Assembly: GCF_007655135.1 (NCBI RefSeq)
Contig: NC_045131.1
Coordinates: 14,058,001-14,122,000, forward strand
DNA: 64,000 nt
Reading direction: 5' to 3'
Source of the DNA: Punica granatum
Taxonomy: Eukaryota > Streptophyta > Magnoliopsida > Myrtales > Lythraceae
Within the stretch, counting starts at the first letter, position 1; each line of letters begins with the position of its first letter. The notes below the pieces were generated by a model. It was not told the DNA's origin and ran no database searches. It saw nothing but the letters and a program-made list of their open reading frames with translations. Shown piece after piece: positions 23,899 to 35,544 of the stretch. A program made the position numbers and the translations under genes.

Positions 23899-23906
23899 AT
23901 ATTGCT

Positions 23907-24475
23907 AGTGAGAGACTACTCGAAACAATGCATGGAACTCCAAGACATAAGAAGAGTATAGGTGCGCGCTTAGCTAAAATAATATCCCAATCCTCCAAAC
24001 AAATGCCTTTTCCAATTGTTAGGGTCCAAAAAAATCCAATCTTGACCACATGCAGGTCATGATCCTTGATCTTCCACGAACACAGCACGATAGGCCTGAA
24101 GGGGAGAACATGAGGGAATTGTTTTCCCTCTCCGATACTTAAATGAGAGTGTGTATGAGAAATAAAGAAGATTGAACTTTTGAATTTAGGTATACCCATA
24201 TGGCATTTATAGAGACTGTATAAAATTTGTATTGGGATATCGTAATGCGTATAGAATATTCAATAACATATATTGAGTAAATATACTTGCTAAATACAAT
24301 GTTAGAGATAGCACAAAAATATCATATATATATATATATATATCCGAGGAATATTAAGAGATAATATCAAGATGTGAAGAGAAATATGAGAGATAATTGT
24401 GGAGGAAATATATCCATAGGATTTAGTTACCGATTTGATGTATGAAGGTTGTCCAGGATGCTAAAATGAGCTGGT
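23907..24475. other. AT-rich intergenic with (TA)n
   Basis: Short spacer between the hAT-type element and the LINE. A (TA)n tract lies at 24324-24343. A 138-aa minus-strand ORF (23783-24199) overlaps the hAT right end and has no recognisable domain. Confidence 0.45.
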
Positions 24476-25110
24476 GAGTCGGGCCAATTTTTATGGATAT
24501 GACTCACTCTCTCTCTCCTAAGTTGAGAGCTTCTCTCTCTAACTCTTCCCTTTGTTCGAAGCACCATTTCTCCCTTCTTCTCTAGACGCATCTAATCAGG
24601 ATCTTTCACTGCTCTACTCTGTCCAAGATCCAAACTCTGCTCTGCTCTTGATCAGATCCTCCGCTGCTCTGCAACATTCAAAGCTGCAAGATCTTCAATA
24701 ACTCCATCAGATCAAAAACTTCAAGTTCTTCATTAACTCTCGCTGATCAAGACCAACCACCTCTCTGCATCTTCGAGCTTGGCAACTACCTTGCGCTGCT
24801 ACTCAGCTCTGCTACGTTGCATTAACTCCTGACACACAGACTCAAACCCTACTGTTTCATTCATCCCCCACATCCTCCATTAAATCCAACCCACGACTCC
24901 AGAATTGGACTCACCAAACCAACCTTGCTTCATTTACTAACTAACTTCAAACTATTAATGGCACTCGTTGTCATACTATCATACTCGTTCCTCCTTCCAT
25001 CCCCAACGCCGTAGCAAACTCCCTCCAGCCTAAACCATCATCAACGTTCCACCACTAGACAACCCACCACCACCAATCTCTCCTTGCAGCCACAGGACAC
25101 CATACTACCA

Positions 25111-25860
25111 ATGGAGCCCACTGACTTAGAGAATTCTCTGGTCGAAATGTTTTGCTCGCAAATGTCCATGGCCTACAGTAAGGAAGTCATTGACTTGCAA
25201 ACCAATGAGGAAGAAGAAGTGCAACAATCCATTCCACTAACCCTTCTCATCAAGCCCTTTGGCTTCAAACCCCCCCCCCCCCCCCACCAAAGGCAGTCAT
25301 CCCTCGACTTCTACAAGCATGAAATATTAAATAAGAAGTCGCAATAACACCGAAAAAATACACTGATGACATCTTGGTTTGTATCTATAAAGACAAAAAA
25401 GACATGCACTACGTGGAAAGAGACAGATCATGGTCGGTTCAGGGCACTCATGTGATGATCGCAAGATGGGATAAGGGGCTGTGACTGGAGGAGATCACCT
25501 TCGACTCAGTTGCCTTCTGGGTCAAGATGAGAGGTATTCCACCTGAAATGCTATCCAAAGGAAACATCACAAAACTAGTAGAGAAAGTAGGCAAAGTGTA
25601 GGAAATAGATTGGAAAACTCACAATCGTTACCTAAATTGTATGTCACGCCTGGAGCCCTCGTCAAAGTCCTGGTATCGAAGCCTTTCTGCCTTGGCGTCT
25701 CATCAATAGGAGAAATGGAACACCCACCTGGGTTTACTTCAAGTACGAGCATCTCAAAACCTTCTGCTACTATTGTGGAATCCTTGGACACGATTAGGCA
25801 CATTGCTTGTTTGAAACACCGGCGTCCCCCAACCTGTATGGTCCTTGGATGAAGTTTGAC
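25111..25860 (+). pseudogene. LINE ORF1 remnant (DUF4283-like plus CCHC zinc knuckle)
   Basis: Begins at the ATG at 25111 (MEPTDLENSLVEMF) and drifts between frames after a run of about 16 C (25270-25285). Later segments read VAFWVKMRGIPPEML and YFKYEHLKTFCYYCGILGHD, the core of the plant LINE ORF1 protein (DUF4283 followed by zf-CCHC_4). The knuckle at 25765-25806 keeps C-x2-C-x4-H-x4-C, but one x position is a TAG stop. ORF1p is the RNA-binding partner of ORF2 in the LINE particle. Frameshifts and stops make it a pseudogene. Confidence 0.75.
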
Positions 25861-26887
25861 AATCAATCGAACCTCCCCCCTCCGCCTGTCTCTCCTACCA
25901 CAATTGAACCCCCAACACTGCAAGTCTCTCATACCCCATCAAACCCGTAACATCGACCTCAGATGACCTTCTCCCGAGCCACAGCCCCCCCTCAAACCCA
26001 CCAGCAAAGCACATTTTCCCAAAACTCAGGGTGCGACGTCAACATCAACTTACTTGGAGCCACGACCCCTCTGACAATCGAAGGTGACAACACAACCCGA
26101 ATTAAAGCTACAGAGGGAATGTACACTGACCTGTCGGTTGGATTTTCAAACATTGGAGACACGGTGTAGGGAAAAGAAACCCCAGACTTCCTACACTGAG
26201 GGAATGTCATGCCTAGGAAGAAAGCAATTTGGCAACCCCCACCCCCTATCCCCCAGGCCCTAAGCACCGATACACTCTACTCGGGCCTTATTGGAATGCA
26301 AGCCTGAGTAGAAGCCTAGCTGCGACTTAGCCAAAGCCCAAACTTCACGAAGGAGGAGCCCCAGCCCAAGCCCAGGTGTCCACTAACAGCCCACCCCACA
26401 AGAACCCGAGGCCCACGCCCAGAATAAACTAGGCCCGATTACACAGTATCTGCAAGGAGAATATACACGGGGAGTGGCAACCGAATTTTCCCAAGCAGTA
26501 ACATGGAGATTGAGGACTTCACCATTACTCTCACATGAAGGAAACGCAAAAATGAGATGACGATGGAAGAACTTCTCAACTTCTCAGCTCCATATCCCAT
26601 ATTTCTCAGTAAAATGACGAGGACAATAGGGCATTCCGCCCTAATGGAATAGACTACCATGCAAATGACGACCCCCTAACAACCGGGCAATTGGCTTTCA
26701 AGGACTCAATTTTATCCAACTTCACCAGTGACAGAGATGTAGAACTATGTGGAGGTGATGGTAGAGGAAGACAACCCCGACAATATCCAAATGGCCGAGG
26801 AGGCGGGCCTGACCAAGCCCCGACACAGCCATAAGTTTCCTTGCTTGGAACTATTAGGGAGTAAGAGGAGAACCGACAGTTCGAGCA

Positions 26888-27480
26888 TTGCGTCTCCTTA
26901 TACGGAAACACCGTCCTAGCATGATCTTCTTATCAGAAACAAAAGTTAACTCCAGTCATTGTAGCAAGATAGCAAGGTGTTGCAATCTCGATGACATTTT
27001 CTCGGTCGATTCCACAAATGCAGCAAGTGGCTTATGCTTACTATGGAACACTAAGCTTAAGGTAAACATACTTAAATCTTCTCCATATTATATACATGCC
27101 AGTGTTGATTATCATGTTTTACCTGCTCTCTGGATACTCACTGCAATATATGGACTGTCCTATATGCATGAAAAACTAATATTCTAGGCTGAGCTAATAG
27201 ATCTTGCAAATTCTATTGATTGCCCCTGGTTAATTGTGGGAGACTTTAATGAAATATGCGCTGCATCGATAAGATAGGAAGTCGTAATTATGCTTCATCT
27301 TCTCGCTCCTACCTTGATACTTTCCTTAGTCAATCGGGTTGTGTTGGTCTTGGTTTCACTGGTAATCCCTTCACTTGGCGGAGTAAAAGACTGGGTCTTG
27401 CCTCCATAAGACAAAGAGTAGACAGAGCAATTGCAAATGATCAATGGAGGATCACATTCCCAAGAGCATGACTTTTCTAT
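26888..27480 (+). pseudogene. LINE ORF2 endonuclease domain (APE/EEP type), broken
   Basis: Readable segments are RPSMIFLSETKVN (about 26910-26948), GLCLLWNTKLKV, LWILTAIYG, PWLIVGDFNEI (27223-27255) and a final block GLGFTGNPFTWRSKRLG with RQRVDRAIAN (27340-27440). These are the order and motifs of the exonuclease-endonuclease-phosphatase fold that nicks target DNA for LINE integration: the ETK glutamate, the GDFNE metal site and the FTW block. A stop after HEKLIF and frame changes near 27185 and 27270 disrupt it. Confidence 0.85.
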
Positions 27481-27699
27481 TTTCCACAAATTCGATCTGA
27501 TCATAATTCTATCATTTTAAAACTACGGATAGACTCCTCACACAAACCTAAACCCTTTCGTTTCGAAGAAACTTGGACCAATGATAAATCAAGCAAACTA
27601 TTGTTAAAAATGCCCGGAACAACATTGTTAATGATTCAAACGCTTTTCAGGTTTCTTCAAAAATCAAAATGGTCAAAAGAGATCTTAGAAAATGGAACA

Positions 27700-28577
27700 A
27701 GGAAGTTTTTGGCTATTGTGACACCAACATTGTAGGAATCATGGATAAACTAGAAGAGATCCAAAGGAAGAGCCCAACAGCTAAGACCAAAGAGGAAGAA
27801 GAAAAGCTCACTCAAGAACTTGAAGAGGGCCACATATATCCCATCTAATGTTTGCAGACGATCTTCTAATTCTAACCAGAGCAACTAAAGCAAACATCAG
27901 AGCGACAAAAAAACATCCTAGACAAATTATGTGCTTGGTCGGGGTAAGAAGTCAATTGCGCTAGATCAAGTCTCTTCTTCTCCAAGAACACCACGACAGA
28001 CACAAGAAGAACAACGGAATCGATTCTAGGGATAAGAAAACTAAAGGATGATGCAAAATACCTGAGCAACCCACTCTTCATCAAAAGAAAGAAGAAAGAA
28101 TCATTCTAATTCCTCATCGACAAAATCAACAACAAGCTTACTTCATGGAAGACCAAAGCACTCTCTTGGGTGGGCAGAGCAACTTTGATCAACTCCATTA
28201 TCAATAGTACCCCCATCTACACTATGTCATTGTTTTGGCTCCCAAAATCCACACTAAACAACATTGACAAGGTAACAAAACGATTCTGGTGTGGTACTAG
28301 GAAAGAGGAGGGCACCTACTACGCACCAAAGAATTAGGACACCATCTGCCAACCAAGAGCAAAAGGTGGACTGGGCTTCCGAAGAGTAGAAGACTCAAAC
28401 AAGGCAATGCTCTCAAAAACGGCATAGGCACTGACAAAAATGAACAATAGCCTTGCAGGGAGGGCTATAAAGGCAAAATACGGTAACTTTCTAAACTCCG
28501 CCAATCACTCATCCCCCTCATCAATATGGAAAGGCCTCTAATGGTATAAAGACATTACTTGCTTCTCTGTAAGTAAT
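27700..28577 (+). pseudogene. LINE ORF2 reverse transcriptase, internally deleted
   Basis: A helical linker (IQRKSPTAKTKEEEEKLTQELEEG, near 27757-27828) jumps directly to HLMFADDLLILTRATKANI (27843-27899), which contains the catalytic FADD motif. The preceding RT fingers and palm motifs (several hundred residues) are absent, so a large internal deletion is inferred. Thumb-side blocks follow: KINNKLTSWKTKALSWVGRATLINSII, PIYTMSLFWLPKS, FWCGTRKEEG and KGGLGFRRVEDSNKAML. The reading ends at 28577 (FSVSNG), where the LTR element is inserted, and resumes at 33594. Confidence 0.85.
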
Positions 28578-29050
28578 GGCACAGTCCGCACCCTATTTTG
28601 GTCCACCGACTCCAGATGGGTCAAATCGTCATTTTGTCACCCGTATGAGGGAAGTATTTCCGGTCAATTGCTTGCGCATTCACGGCCTCTAAAAAATGGG
28701 AGATTTTATTAATTTAACACTAATTTTATGATTTTTTGAAAAAAATACTCCACGGGTAGTCTTTGAATTTCACGTGCGTCAACGTCAATTTTCAAAATCC
28801 GGGATGAAAACTTGAGGCCGGAAAATTTTGTATCACATAATATTGATCAAAGAATTTTTCTGAGCATGATGACGGCTCGAATCATTTTTTCGACATCCGA
28901 TCAAAATGACCGAAATTTTTAATTTTTACGTGCGTCGAGTTCAAAATTCAAAATCTGTTAAAAAAAAAAGATCGGTCAGAGCCCGGTCAGAAGTCATGTC
29001 ACCGTTGCCTTTCTTTTCCTCTTTCCTGCTTTTCCTGCCCTACCCCCTTC

Positions 29051-29088
29051 CTTCTTCTTCTTCTTCTTCTTCTTCTTCTTCTTCTTCT
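29051..29088. repeat. (TTC)n microsatellite in the solo LTR
   Basis: About 12 TTC units inside the CT-rich 5' third of the LTR. The chance Ser-rich ORF that spans it (28906-29220) is compositional, not a gene. Confidence 0.85.
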
Positions 29089-30229
29089 CTCTGCTACCTT
29101 CTGACCGAACCTGCAAAGATGGAGCCCCGCACGTCAACTCCCCATCACTTTCTCCTCCGACGTCGTCCTCTTCCCCTTCTGCACATGCCACCTCTGTCCC
29201 GGAAACCCTCACGCAATTGACCGGCTCTTCTCCGTACCTCTCGACCCGCGCCCATGCTCCCTTGGCTCTCGGCTCGCAGACCTCCCAGTCGACTCGCCCT
29301 CAATTGATCACTCTTTCTCTCACTCTCGGTCTCTCGTACAGAGCTTGCCCCCTAGCTGACGACTCTTTCTTGCAACTCGGGCTCTCTCTCAGCTCGCTCT
29401 CTCTCTCGATTTTCAAAAAAAGAAAAAAAAACCGCAGCTCGAGCTGGCTCAAAAACGGTTCTCGCTCTCGATTTTCACAAGAAAAACCCCCAGCTCGTTC
29501 CGAAGGCTAGCAGCTCCTCACAAACCAACTCACGACTTCTTTCCCTTAGCTCCTCTACCCACAGCTTGCTCGACGCCCTCAGCTCGCCCTCATTCAGGCT
29601 CTCCCTCAACTCGCGACCCCCTCAACACACTCTCAGTCTCTCTCACTGAATTTACGCCCGCCTTCTCTCACCCCCCCACCTAACTTCTCAGCGTCCTCAC
29701 CTCACGGAACCCTCAACTCCCTTCCTCGGATTTTCTCATCTTCCAACTCACGTCACTCCCTCGACTCGGCGACCAGACAACCCACGACTTCGGCGACCGC
29801 CTTCATCGTGTCCAGGGGACCCACCAGGGGTTAGGTGCGATCGCGTCACGCCATCCGAACCACCCAGACCTCTCCTCCCTTCTCTCAGTTCTGTTTTCGT
29901 TCTTACGGGTTTTCGTGTCTCTTGCGGGTCAGACTAGGTTTTCTGGTGAATACGAGCCACGCACGATCACCTTCGGGAACCCACAGGGACCCCAAAGTCG
30001 TCCAATTGGCTCGGAGAAGCAGCCCGAGCCGTCGGAGCCACCCAACTCCCTCACCCGGGCGATTTTTCTCAAGGCAGGTCTGCCAAACCCGACCTGGTAC
30101 TCGACTCACTCTTGACCCGACTTCCCTTTGTTCCTCCCGAAACTAGGTAAATTCTCGACTTAGTGGCATGTTTAAGACCTCATATTCATGTATTAATGTT
30201 TGTTTGGATGGTGTTGATGAGAAATGAAT

Positions 30230-31275
30230 GATTGTGACCGTGGAGGTGAGCGGGTTTTGTCTAGAACCTAATTTCGTGAACTTTTCGATTCGTTTCATTT
30301 CAGTCCTGGGGGGATTTTTCGTTTCTTCTCAAATCAGACCTGAAGTTCCTGATGCGTTTCGAACAAGCCCTGGGCTGTTTTTAAGCATTTTCCGGTCAGT
30401 CTTTGAATTTTCCAATATTTTTAATCATTCCAGGAAACTTTTCAATTTGTTTCAACTCAGTCCCTGTGACATTTTCCACTTTTTCAGATCAGTCCTGAAC
30501 TTCCTGATGCGTTTTGAACAAGTCTTGGGTCACTTTTAGCATTTTCCGATCAGTCTCTGAATTTTCCAGAATTTTTAATCATTTCAGGAAACTTTCAATT
30601 TGTTTCAGTTCAGTCCCTGTGACATTTTCCACTTTTTCAGATCAGTCCCGAACTTCCTGATGCGTTTCGAACAAGTCCTGGGCCACTTTTAGCATTTTCC
30701 GATCAGTCTCTGAATTTTCCAGAATTTTTAATCATTCCAGGAAACTTTTCAATTTGTTTCAGTTCAGTCCCTGGGGTATTTTTCGCCTTTTCATATCAGC
30801 CCCGAACTTTCAAATCCATTTCAAACAAGTCCTGGGCCATTTTCAGTAACCTGCACCCCTGAATGTTTCCAGAAATTTTAAACCAGTCCGGGAACTGTTT
30901 AAGTTAATTCAGTTTGGTCCCTGCGGCATTTTCCATTTTCCAGATCAGCCCCTGAATTTTCAAATCTGATTCAAACAAGTCCTGGGCCATTTTTCAGTAA
31001 CTTTTATGGCCGCCCTGAATTTTTTCAGAATTTTAAACCAGTCCCGGGTACTTTTTTAAGTTGTTTCAATTTGGTCCCTGCGGCATTTTTCACTTTCAAG
31101 ATCAGTCCTTGTACTTTCAAATCCGTTTCAAACAAGTCCTGGGTCTTTTTCAGTAATTATTATGCAGTCCAGAATTTTTCCAGAATTTTCAAATCAGTCC
31201 ACTATAACTTTATCCGAATTTTCAAATCAGTCCCTGTTCTTTTGAAGTTGTTCAATTCAGTCCTCGGACATTTTC
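30230..31275 (+). repeat. Minisatellite-like tandem array, about 154-bp unit, roughly 6.5 copies
   Basis: The phrase 'gcattttccgatcagtct' recurs at about 30385, 30539 and 30692 (spacing 154 and 153). 'aacaagtcctgggcca' recurs once per unit through 31145. The first three full units are very similar; later units (30845 on) are increasingly diverged, and the last is fragmentary. Each unit itself contains several CAGTCC-type words. Short ORFs in the array change frame between units, so it is not coding. Tandem arrays of this kind occur within long plant LTRs. Confidence 0.85.
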
Positions 31276-33593
31276 TAAAGATGTCCAACCCTTCCTACTT
31301 GGATTCATGACCGACAACGTGTGTGTTCTCGTTTAATGTGTTTTGCTCCCGTTTATTATGCGTGTATAACATGACAATATGTGTTTTTTTTGTATTTTTT
31401 CGCTTCCATAAGTCGGTACCATTTTATCGATTCCGTTAATATTATATTATGTATGCTTGTATGCATTTCTCGTGATCATAGCGGCACCGACTATGTAAAA
31501 TATGTATATTCATCGTGTTTGATGTGATCATGTACTCTTGCTTCGTATTTAGATGCGTTCTCTATCGTTTTAATCAAAAACCTCACATGAATCGGTTTAA
31601 TAATGCAAACTTGTCCTAAAATTAATTTTTAAATTTCAAGATGGTCGGGAATTAGGGTTCGCATCGGGCGGTCCATCAATTATCGGCTCGACGGCCTGAA
31701 ACCAGCAAATTTAGAGCATTTGGCATATTTTAATTAATATAATCAATAATTCCACTTATGGGGTAATCGTGACGTTCATGTGATTAATTAATTCACTTGG
31801 CGCTAATAACTTGGCACGAATTGGTAATTCATCGGTAACACGCGTCGATAGGCTACAAACATGTGTTGGTGCCCTTCTTAAAACTTGCAATTTTACAAAA
31901 CTCGAGATACGTAATTTGATGTGACATGGACGTCTAGGAAGGACTTGCGCGTCCTGACTCAAGGTTTAACTTGACTCCAAGTAACTCAAGTCGGGGCGTA
32001 GAAGTTCTTTTTAGATCACTTCCGGATAGACTAACCGGTCCTTTGGCTTCTTCGGGGTTCTTGCACAACCCCGGAAGATCTAAGGGATTGGTCGGCGTCG
32101 GTCACAAGCCGAGGTGGCCCGCATCGCGCAGTCTCTCTTTTCTGAAAACAAATTTCACTTCAAGGGCAAAATCGTCTATTTGTAGCTTAGTGACACCCCT
32201 AGGGTTAAAATAAGAGAAACACTACGGTATTAGGGTAGGGACGGGCGACCTGTCTAGGCGCAGGTTCATCTGCATGGCCCTCTCTATCCGGCCAATGAGT
32301 TTTTGTTATCATAACATAATTATGGGTAGTTAGATCGGGTATTTCGGCTCAAAATATAAATATTGGACTAACCGTACACTCGGCTTAAGACAAAACGGGC
32401 AATAGTGGGTTAGGCACTAGATTCTAGGATTTTTTGGCAAAATCCATGTTCTATGATAACCTGTAATAGCCATAGTGTCACAATGCAAAATAAATCTTAA
32501 AAAGAACCTCACAAACACAAGACTTGACTACAGACATATCACGTTTGTCCATTCTTTGAAAATAATGCCAAATGCGAAATACTCTCCTGGGGCGATCCTT
32601 GATCGATTTACACCCTATGTGTTTTCATTTGCTTTAGGGTAGGATTTGCATGCCAAGATACCTCGGTTAATAATCGGTTAATTCACGTAAATTCGACAAT
32701 AACAAACCCCTTGTTCTGCTTATCTATGCTTGTTTTGTTACATTTTCGCACTTGTTTGTTATGCGGGTTGAGCCCGAATTCCTAGGACGTAATGCACATG
32801 GGATCCAACGTCCCAACTATCAATCACGGGGTCCAATGCCCCCATACACCGAGCGCGCATCTTAATTTCATTTTTGGTCTTTTCCAAATCACACGGTGGG
32901 CACGAGTGGAATAATGACCGAATACAAACCAATCAGGTCCATGTGTTGTAATTTGTATATTTTACTTTATCTCGAGTGAACAGTGCAAGGATTTATCCGT
33001 ATATTCGTTTGTAAGGACCCCGGTTGGCAAGCGGACGGTTTCGAGAGACAGAAACGGTCGAATTGAGTTATGGACCCTTTAGTTAAGCAAAATCGTACAG
33101 GTCCTAGGCCCAGTCCATACGGCATACCGGCCTTCACGGCCCGGTTAACCGGAATGCGAGGATGGTGGGCCGATCCCTCGACCCGAATATTTGCTTTTCT
33201 CATGGCTTCATGACTCGAGGCGATTGTTTCATTTTGGTTTACGGTGTCAAAACACGTAAGATGAACGGAACCTAATTAAGCAGTAATTAAATTAAAATGG
33301 CAAGCCTAGATAAGCTTGAGTACCGAAAGGGCGTGTGGGATATAGGCCTACACGTAATAAAACCCCGAATTCGGAATTTCCGTTTCCGTATAGACCAATG
33401 CCTTAGCAGACTAGGTGTATCCCATACCCCTAGACCCGAACAACTCACCGGCCCTCGACCTTCGAGTCGTAAATAGGTAGTGGCGACTCCTTCTCATATG
33501 CGTCTGTCACACGTCCCCGGGAAAGTGGATACTCCCAAGTCGTGCGATAGCGCACGCATGCGGCTCCGACGAGAAGAAATTCGGGTCCGCACA

Positions 33594-34060
33594 GGCACAA
33601 CCATTTCAGTTTGGCTAGATCCATGGATCCCAGGTACACACGATCACAAACCTTCTCCTAGACTAAATGTAGCTCAAGACCCGGGTTTGAAGGTAAGTGA
33701 CTTGATGCTATACCAACCAAAGAGATGGAACATTCCACTTCTCACAAGCCTCTTTGAGCAAGAAACAGTGCAACATATACTCAAGATCCACCTCACCCAA
33801 GAAGATATTGAAGACTCAGCACAATGGATGCCAAACACTTCAGGGAAGCATTCTATCAAATCATTCTACCTCATAGACCAACAGCATAGGATCCAAAACC
33901 ATAGTGGAATAGCATGGAAAGCCATTTGAAATCTAAAAATTCATGAACGTCTCAAACTCCATCTATAGAGAATAGCCAGTAAAAGCCTCCCTAGTTTAGC
34001 GAAGAGAACACCCATGTCCTCTCTATCAAACTAGCTCCAATAAGCTAAATCACCTATACG
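33594..34060 (+). pseudogene. LINE ORF2 continuation (zf-RVT-like region)
   Basis: Immediately after the LTR the LINE frame resumes as TTISVWLDPWIPG, then about 100 residues ending QNHSGIAWKAI, followed by a stop and a fragment KIHERLKLHL. The VWLDPWIP and W-x-IWNLKIHERLK-type blocks are diagnostic of the zf-RVT segment downstream of the RT in plant L1 elements. The frame is open for 335 nt and then decays. Confidence 0.8.
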
Positions 34061-34399
34061 GAGAATGTATCTTGTATCGTGTTGCTTGGAGGGAATCACC
34101 TTGGAATCTACATTCTAGCATTATTCTAAACACTAGTGCTAGAGACCTAATTAAGTTTGTTGTTTGCCCTCCTTCTACGCTTATATCGAACACTCCAGAC
34201 AAGACTAGGTTCTCTTTATATGCTGCAATCATCCTTTATCAATTATGGAAATCACGAAATGATGTTTGCATGCAAGTGAACCAGCAGACCTCCACGAAAC
34301 CATTAAAACAATCAAAAGGTCTTTCATGAAGCACAACAGGAGTGGACGCAACATGGAACATGGAGAAGGAAACTCACACGCACAACCCCTGCAACTCAC

Positions 34400-34876
34400 A
34401 GATTCAAAATACCCACAGGGCCGGAATGGTTCATCATTAACATAGATGCAGCCTGAAGTAGTAGCAGATCATGCCTCTCAGGTGTTGTACAGCACCCGAA
34501 TAGCCCACCAATACTTTCATGGTTCCAGATCTCCAATGAAGACAAACCGCTCCAAGCCTGAGTGGCCCTCCTCGCCCTAACTATTGCTGCAGGAAGAGGA
34601 ATGATGAAGATTTGGCTACGAAGTGATGCCTTGTTACTTGTAGACGCCATTTTGAAACCCACAACTCCCCGTGAAATTATGAACATAATAGTAGATATAA
34701 ATTCTATTCTCAAACTCTTTTCGGATTGGCTACGTTCATGGATCCCTATGACAAACAATACCCTTGCTCATGACTTGAGTAATCTTGGCTTAATGTCAAA
34801 TTTTCATTCACTATTTACTTTTAAAGGGTATTCGAACTTGGATCCATTGTCTAATGTAATTCATACTTCACATTAA
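34400..34876 (+). pseudogene. LINE ORF2 C-terminal RNase H-like end
   Basis: In the + frame, ALLALTIAAGRGMMKIWLRSDALLLVDAI (from about 34565) followed by NNTLAHDLSNLGL (34755-34793) matches the end of the RNase H-like domain of plant LINEs (E-x-ALL-A, SDA, and A-H-x-L motifs). The TAA at 34874-34876 is only 18 bp before the A-tail, as expected for an L1 3' end. The upstream part is broken by several frameshifts. Confidence 0.75.
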
Positions 34877-34918
34877 TGAAATATTTTACTCAGCAAAAAA
34901 AAGAGTCGGGCCAATTTT

Positions 34919-35539
34919 GTGGGGGCTAACAACAATAGACAAATTCGTAAGAGTTACACACAAGTTGGACAACACTTTTTGGACGAGTCTTTTTGTGTAG
35001 ACACCATGGGTTGGTTGTTTGAACGGACGTACTTGGAGTGAAATAAAAGGAGACAATTGCCGAGAAAAATGCCATTTTCTGTAAATTCTATTAAATAAAT
35101 AAATATTATCATATTTAACAAATTTTACCATTTAGGAGATACGGTTGTTGTGAGCTTAAAATCTTTTGGTTCAGACTGCATGTTCGAAATGTTGCGCACC
35201 CATTGGTCGCACGCCTATTGGCTTTCATTTGATTGATTTAATGAGATGTATTAAGTAATAAATATATAAACTACAATCTATGTAGCTGACAAAGTTAACT
35301 TAATGGAGCAGACGGTTGCGATGATCCCCTCGACATGCGATAATTGATTTTACTTTTAATTATTCTTAATATTTGAAACCCTTCATTTTGGCAAAGAAAA
35401 AAATAGTGTTTACCTTCAACTTTTTTGAGGAAAAAAATTGAAGATTATTCCCCCTTCATGCGCTTCCTAGGATTTATCCTCTTTTTTTTCTCCTTAAGGG
35501 GTTGAATTACCCTCAAATTTTACCTTAATCAATTCTGAC
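34919..35539. other. Intergenic, no supported feature
   Basis: AT-rich spacer between the LINE and the palindromic LTR-derived element. Only short chance ORFs are present and no motif was recognised. Confidence 0.45.
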
Positions 35540-35544
35540 GGAAG

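Larger units (their letters stand above)
28583..33593 (+). mobile_element. 5.0-kb solo LTR inserted in the LINE (5-bp TSD GGCAC)
   Basis: ggcac at 28578-28582 and 33594-33598 brackets 5011 bp. The element ends in CA; its first base pair is AG, one change from the canonical TG. Joining the flanks at one ggcac restores the LINE frame (SNGT then TISVWLDPW), which confirms both ends. No gag, protease, RT or integrase motif and no second terminal repeat were seen, so it is best read as a solo LTR left by LTR-LTR recombination. At 5 kb it is unusually long; very long LTRs are known from Ogre/Tat-type Ty3 elements. The last 0.9 kb is shared with 1600-2514. Features inside are a (TTC)n tract and CT-rich zone (29000-29800) and a tandem-repeat block (30290-31275). 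Confidence 0.85.
24476..34918 (+). mobile_element. L1-type LINE, decayed, split by an LTR insertion (16-bp TSD)
   Basis: The 16-mer gagtcgggccaatttt occurs at 24476-24491 and 34903-34918. The right copy directly follows an A-run (34895-34902) after 'ctcagc'. Between them lie, in order, a CT-rich 5' UTR (24500-25080), an ORF1 remnant with a CCHC knuckle, an ORF2 endonuclease, a truncated reverse transcriptase, the zf-RVT-like region and an RNase H end. The body is 24492-34902. Subtracting the nested LTR (28583-33593) and one 5-bp duplication leaves about 5.4 kb. Many stop codons and an internal deletion in the RT make it inactive. The TSD and tail fix both ends to the base. Confidence 0.93.

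Noticed and set aside
23783..24199. 138-aa minus-strand ORF as a candidate gene
   Set aside because: Half of it is the subterminal repeat of the hAT-type element; no domain, no splice context.
25567..25932. 121-aa minus-strand ORF opposite the LINE ORF1
   Set aside because: Antisense shadow of the ORF1 zinc-knuckle region, whose + strand translation carries the recognisable motif.
28906..29220. 104-aa + ORF and 72-aa - ORF with Ser or Lys runs
   Set aside because: Both are produced by the (TTC)n microsatellite inside the solo LTR; no conserved domain.
30230..31275. Regular repeats reminiscent of a CRISPR array
   Set aside because: Units are about 154 bp, directly abutting, without unique spacers, and lie inside a plant LTR. 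This is a tandem minisatellite.
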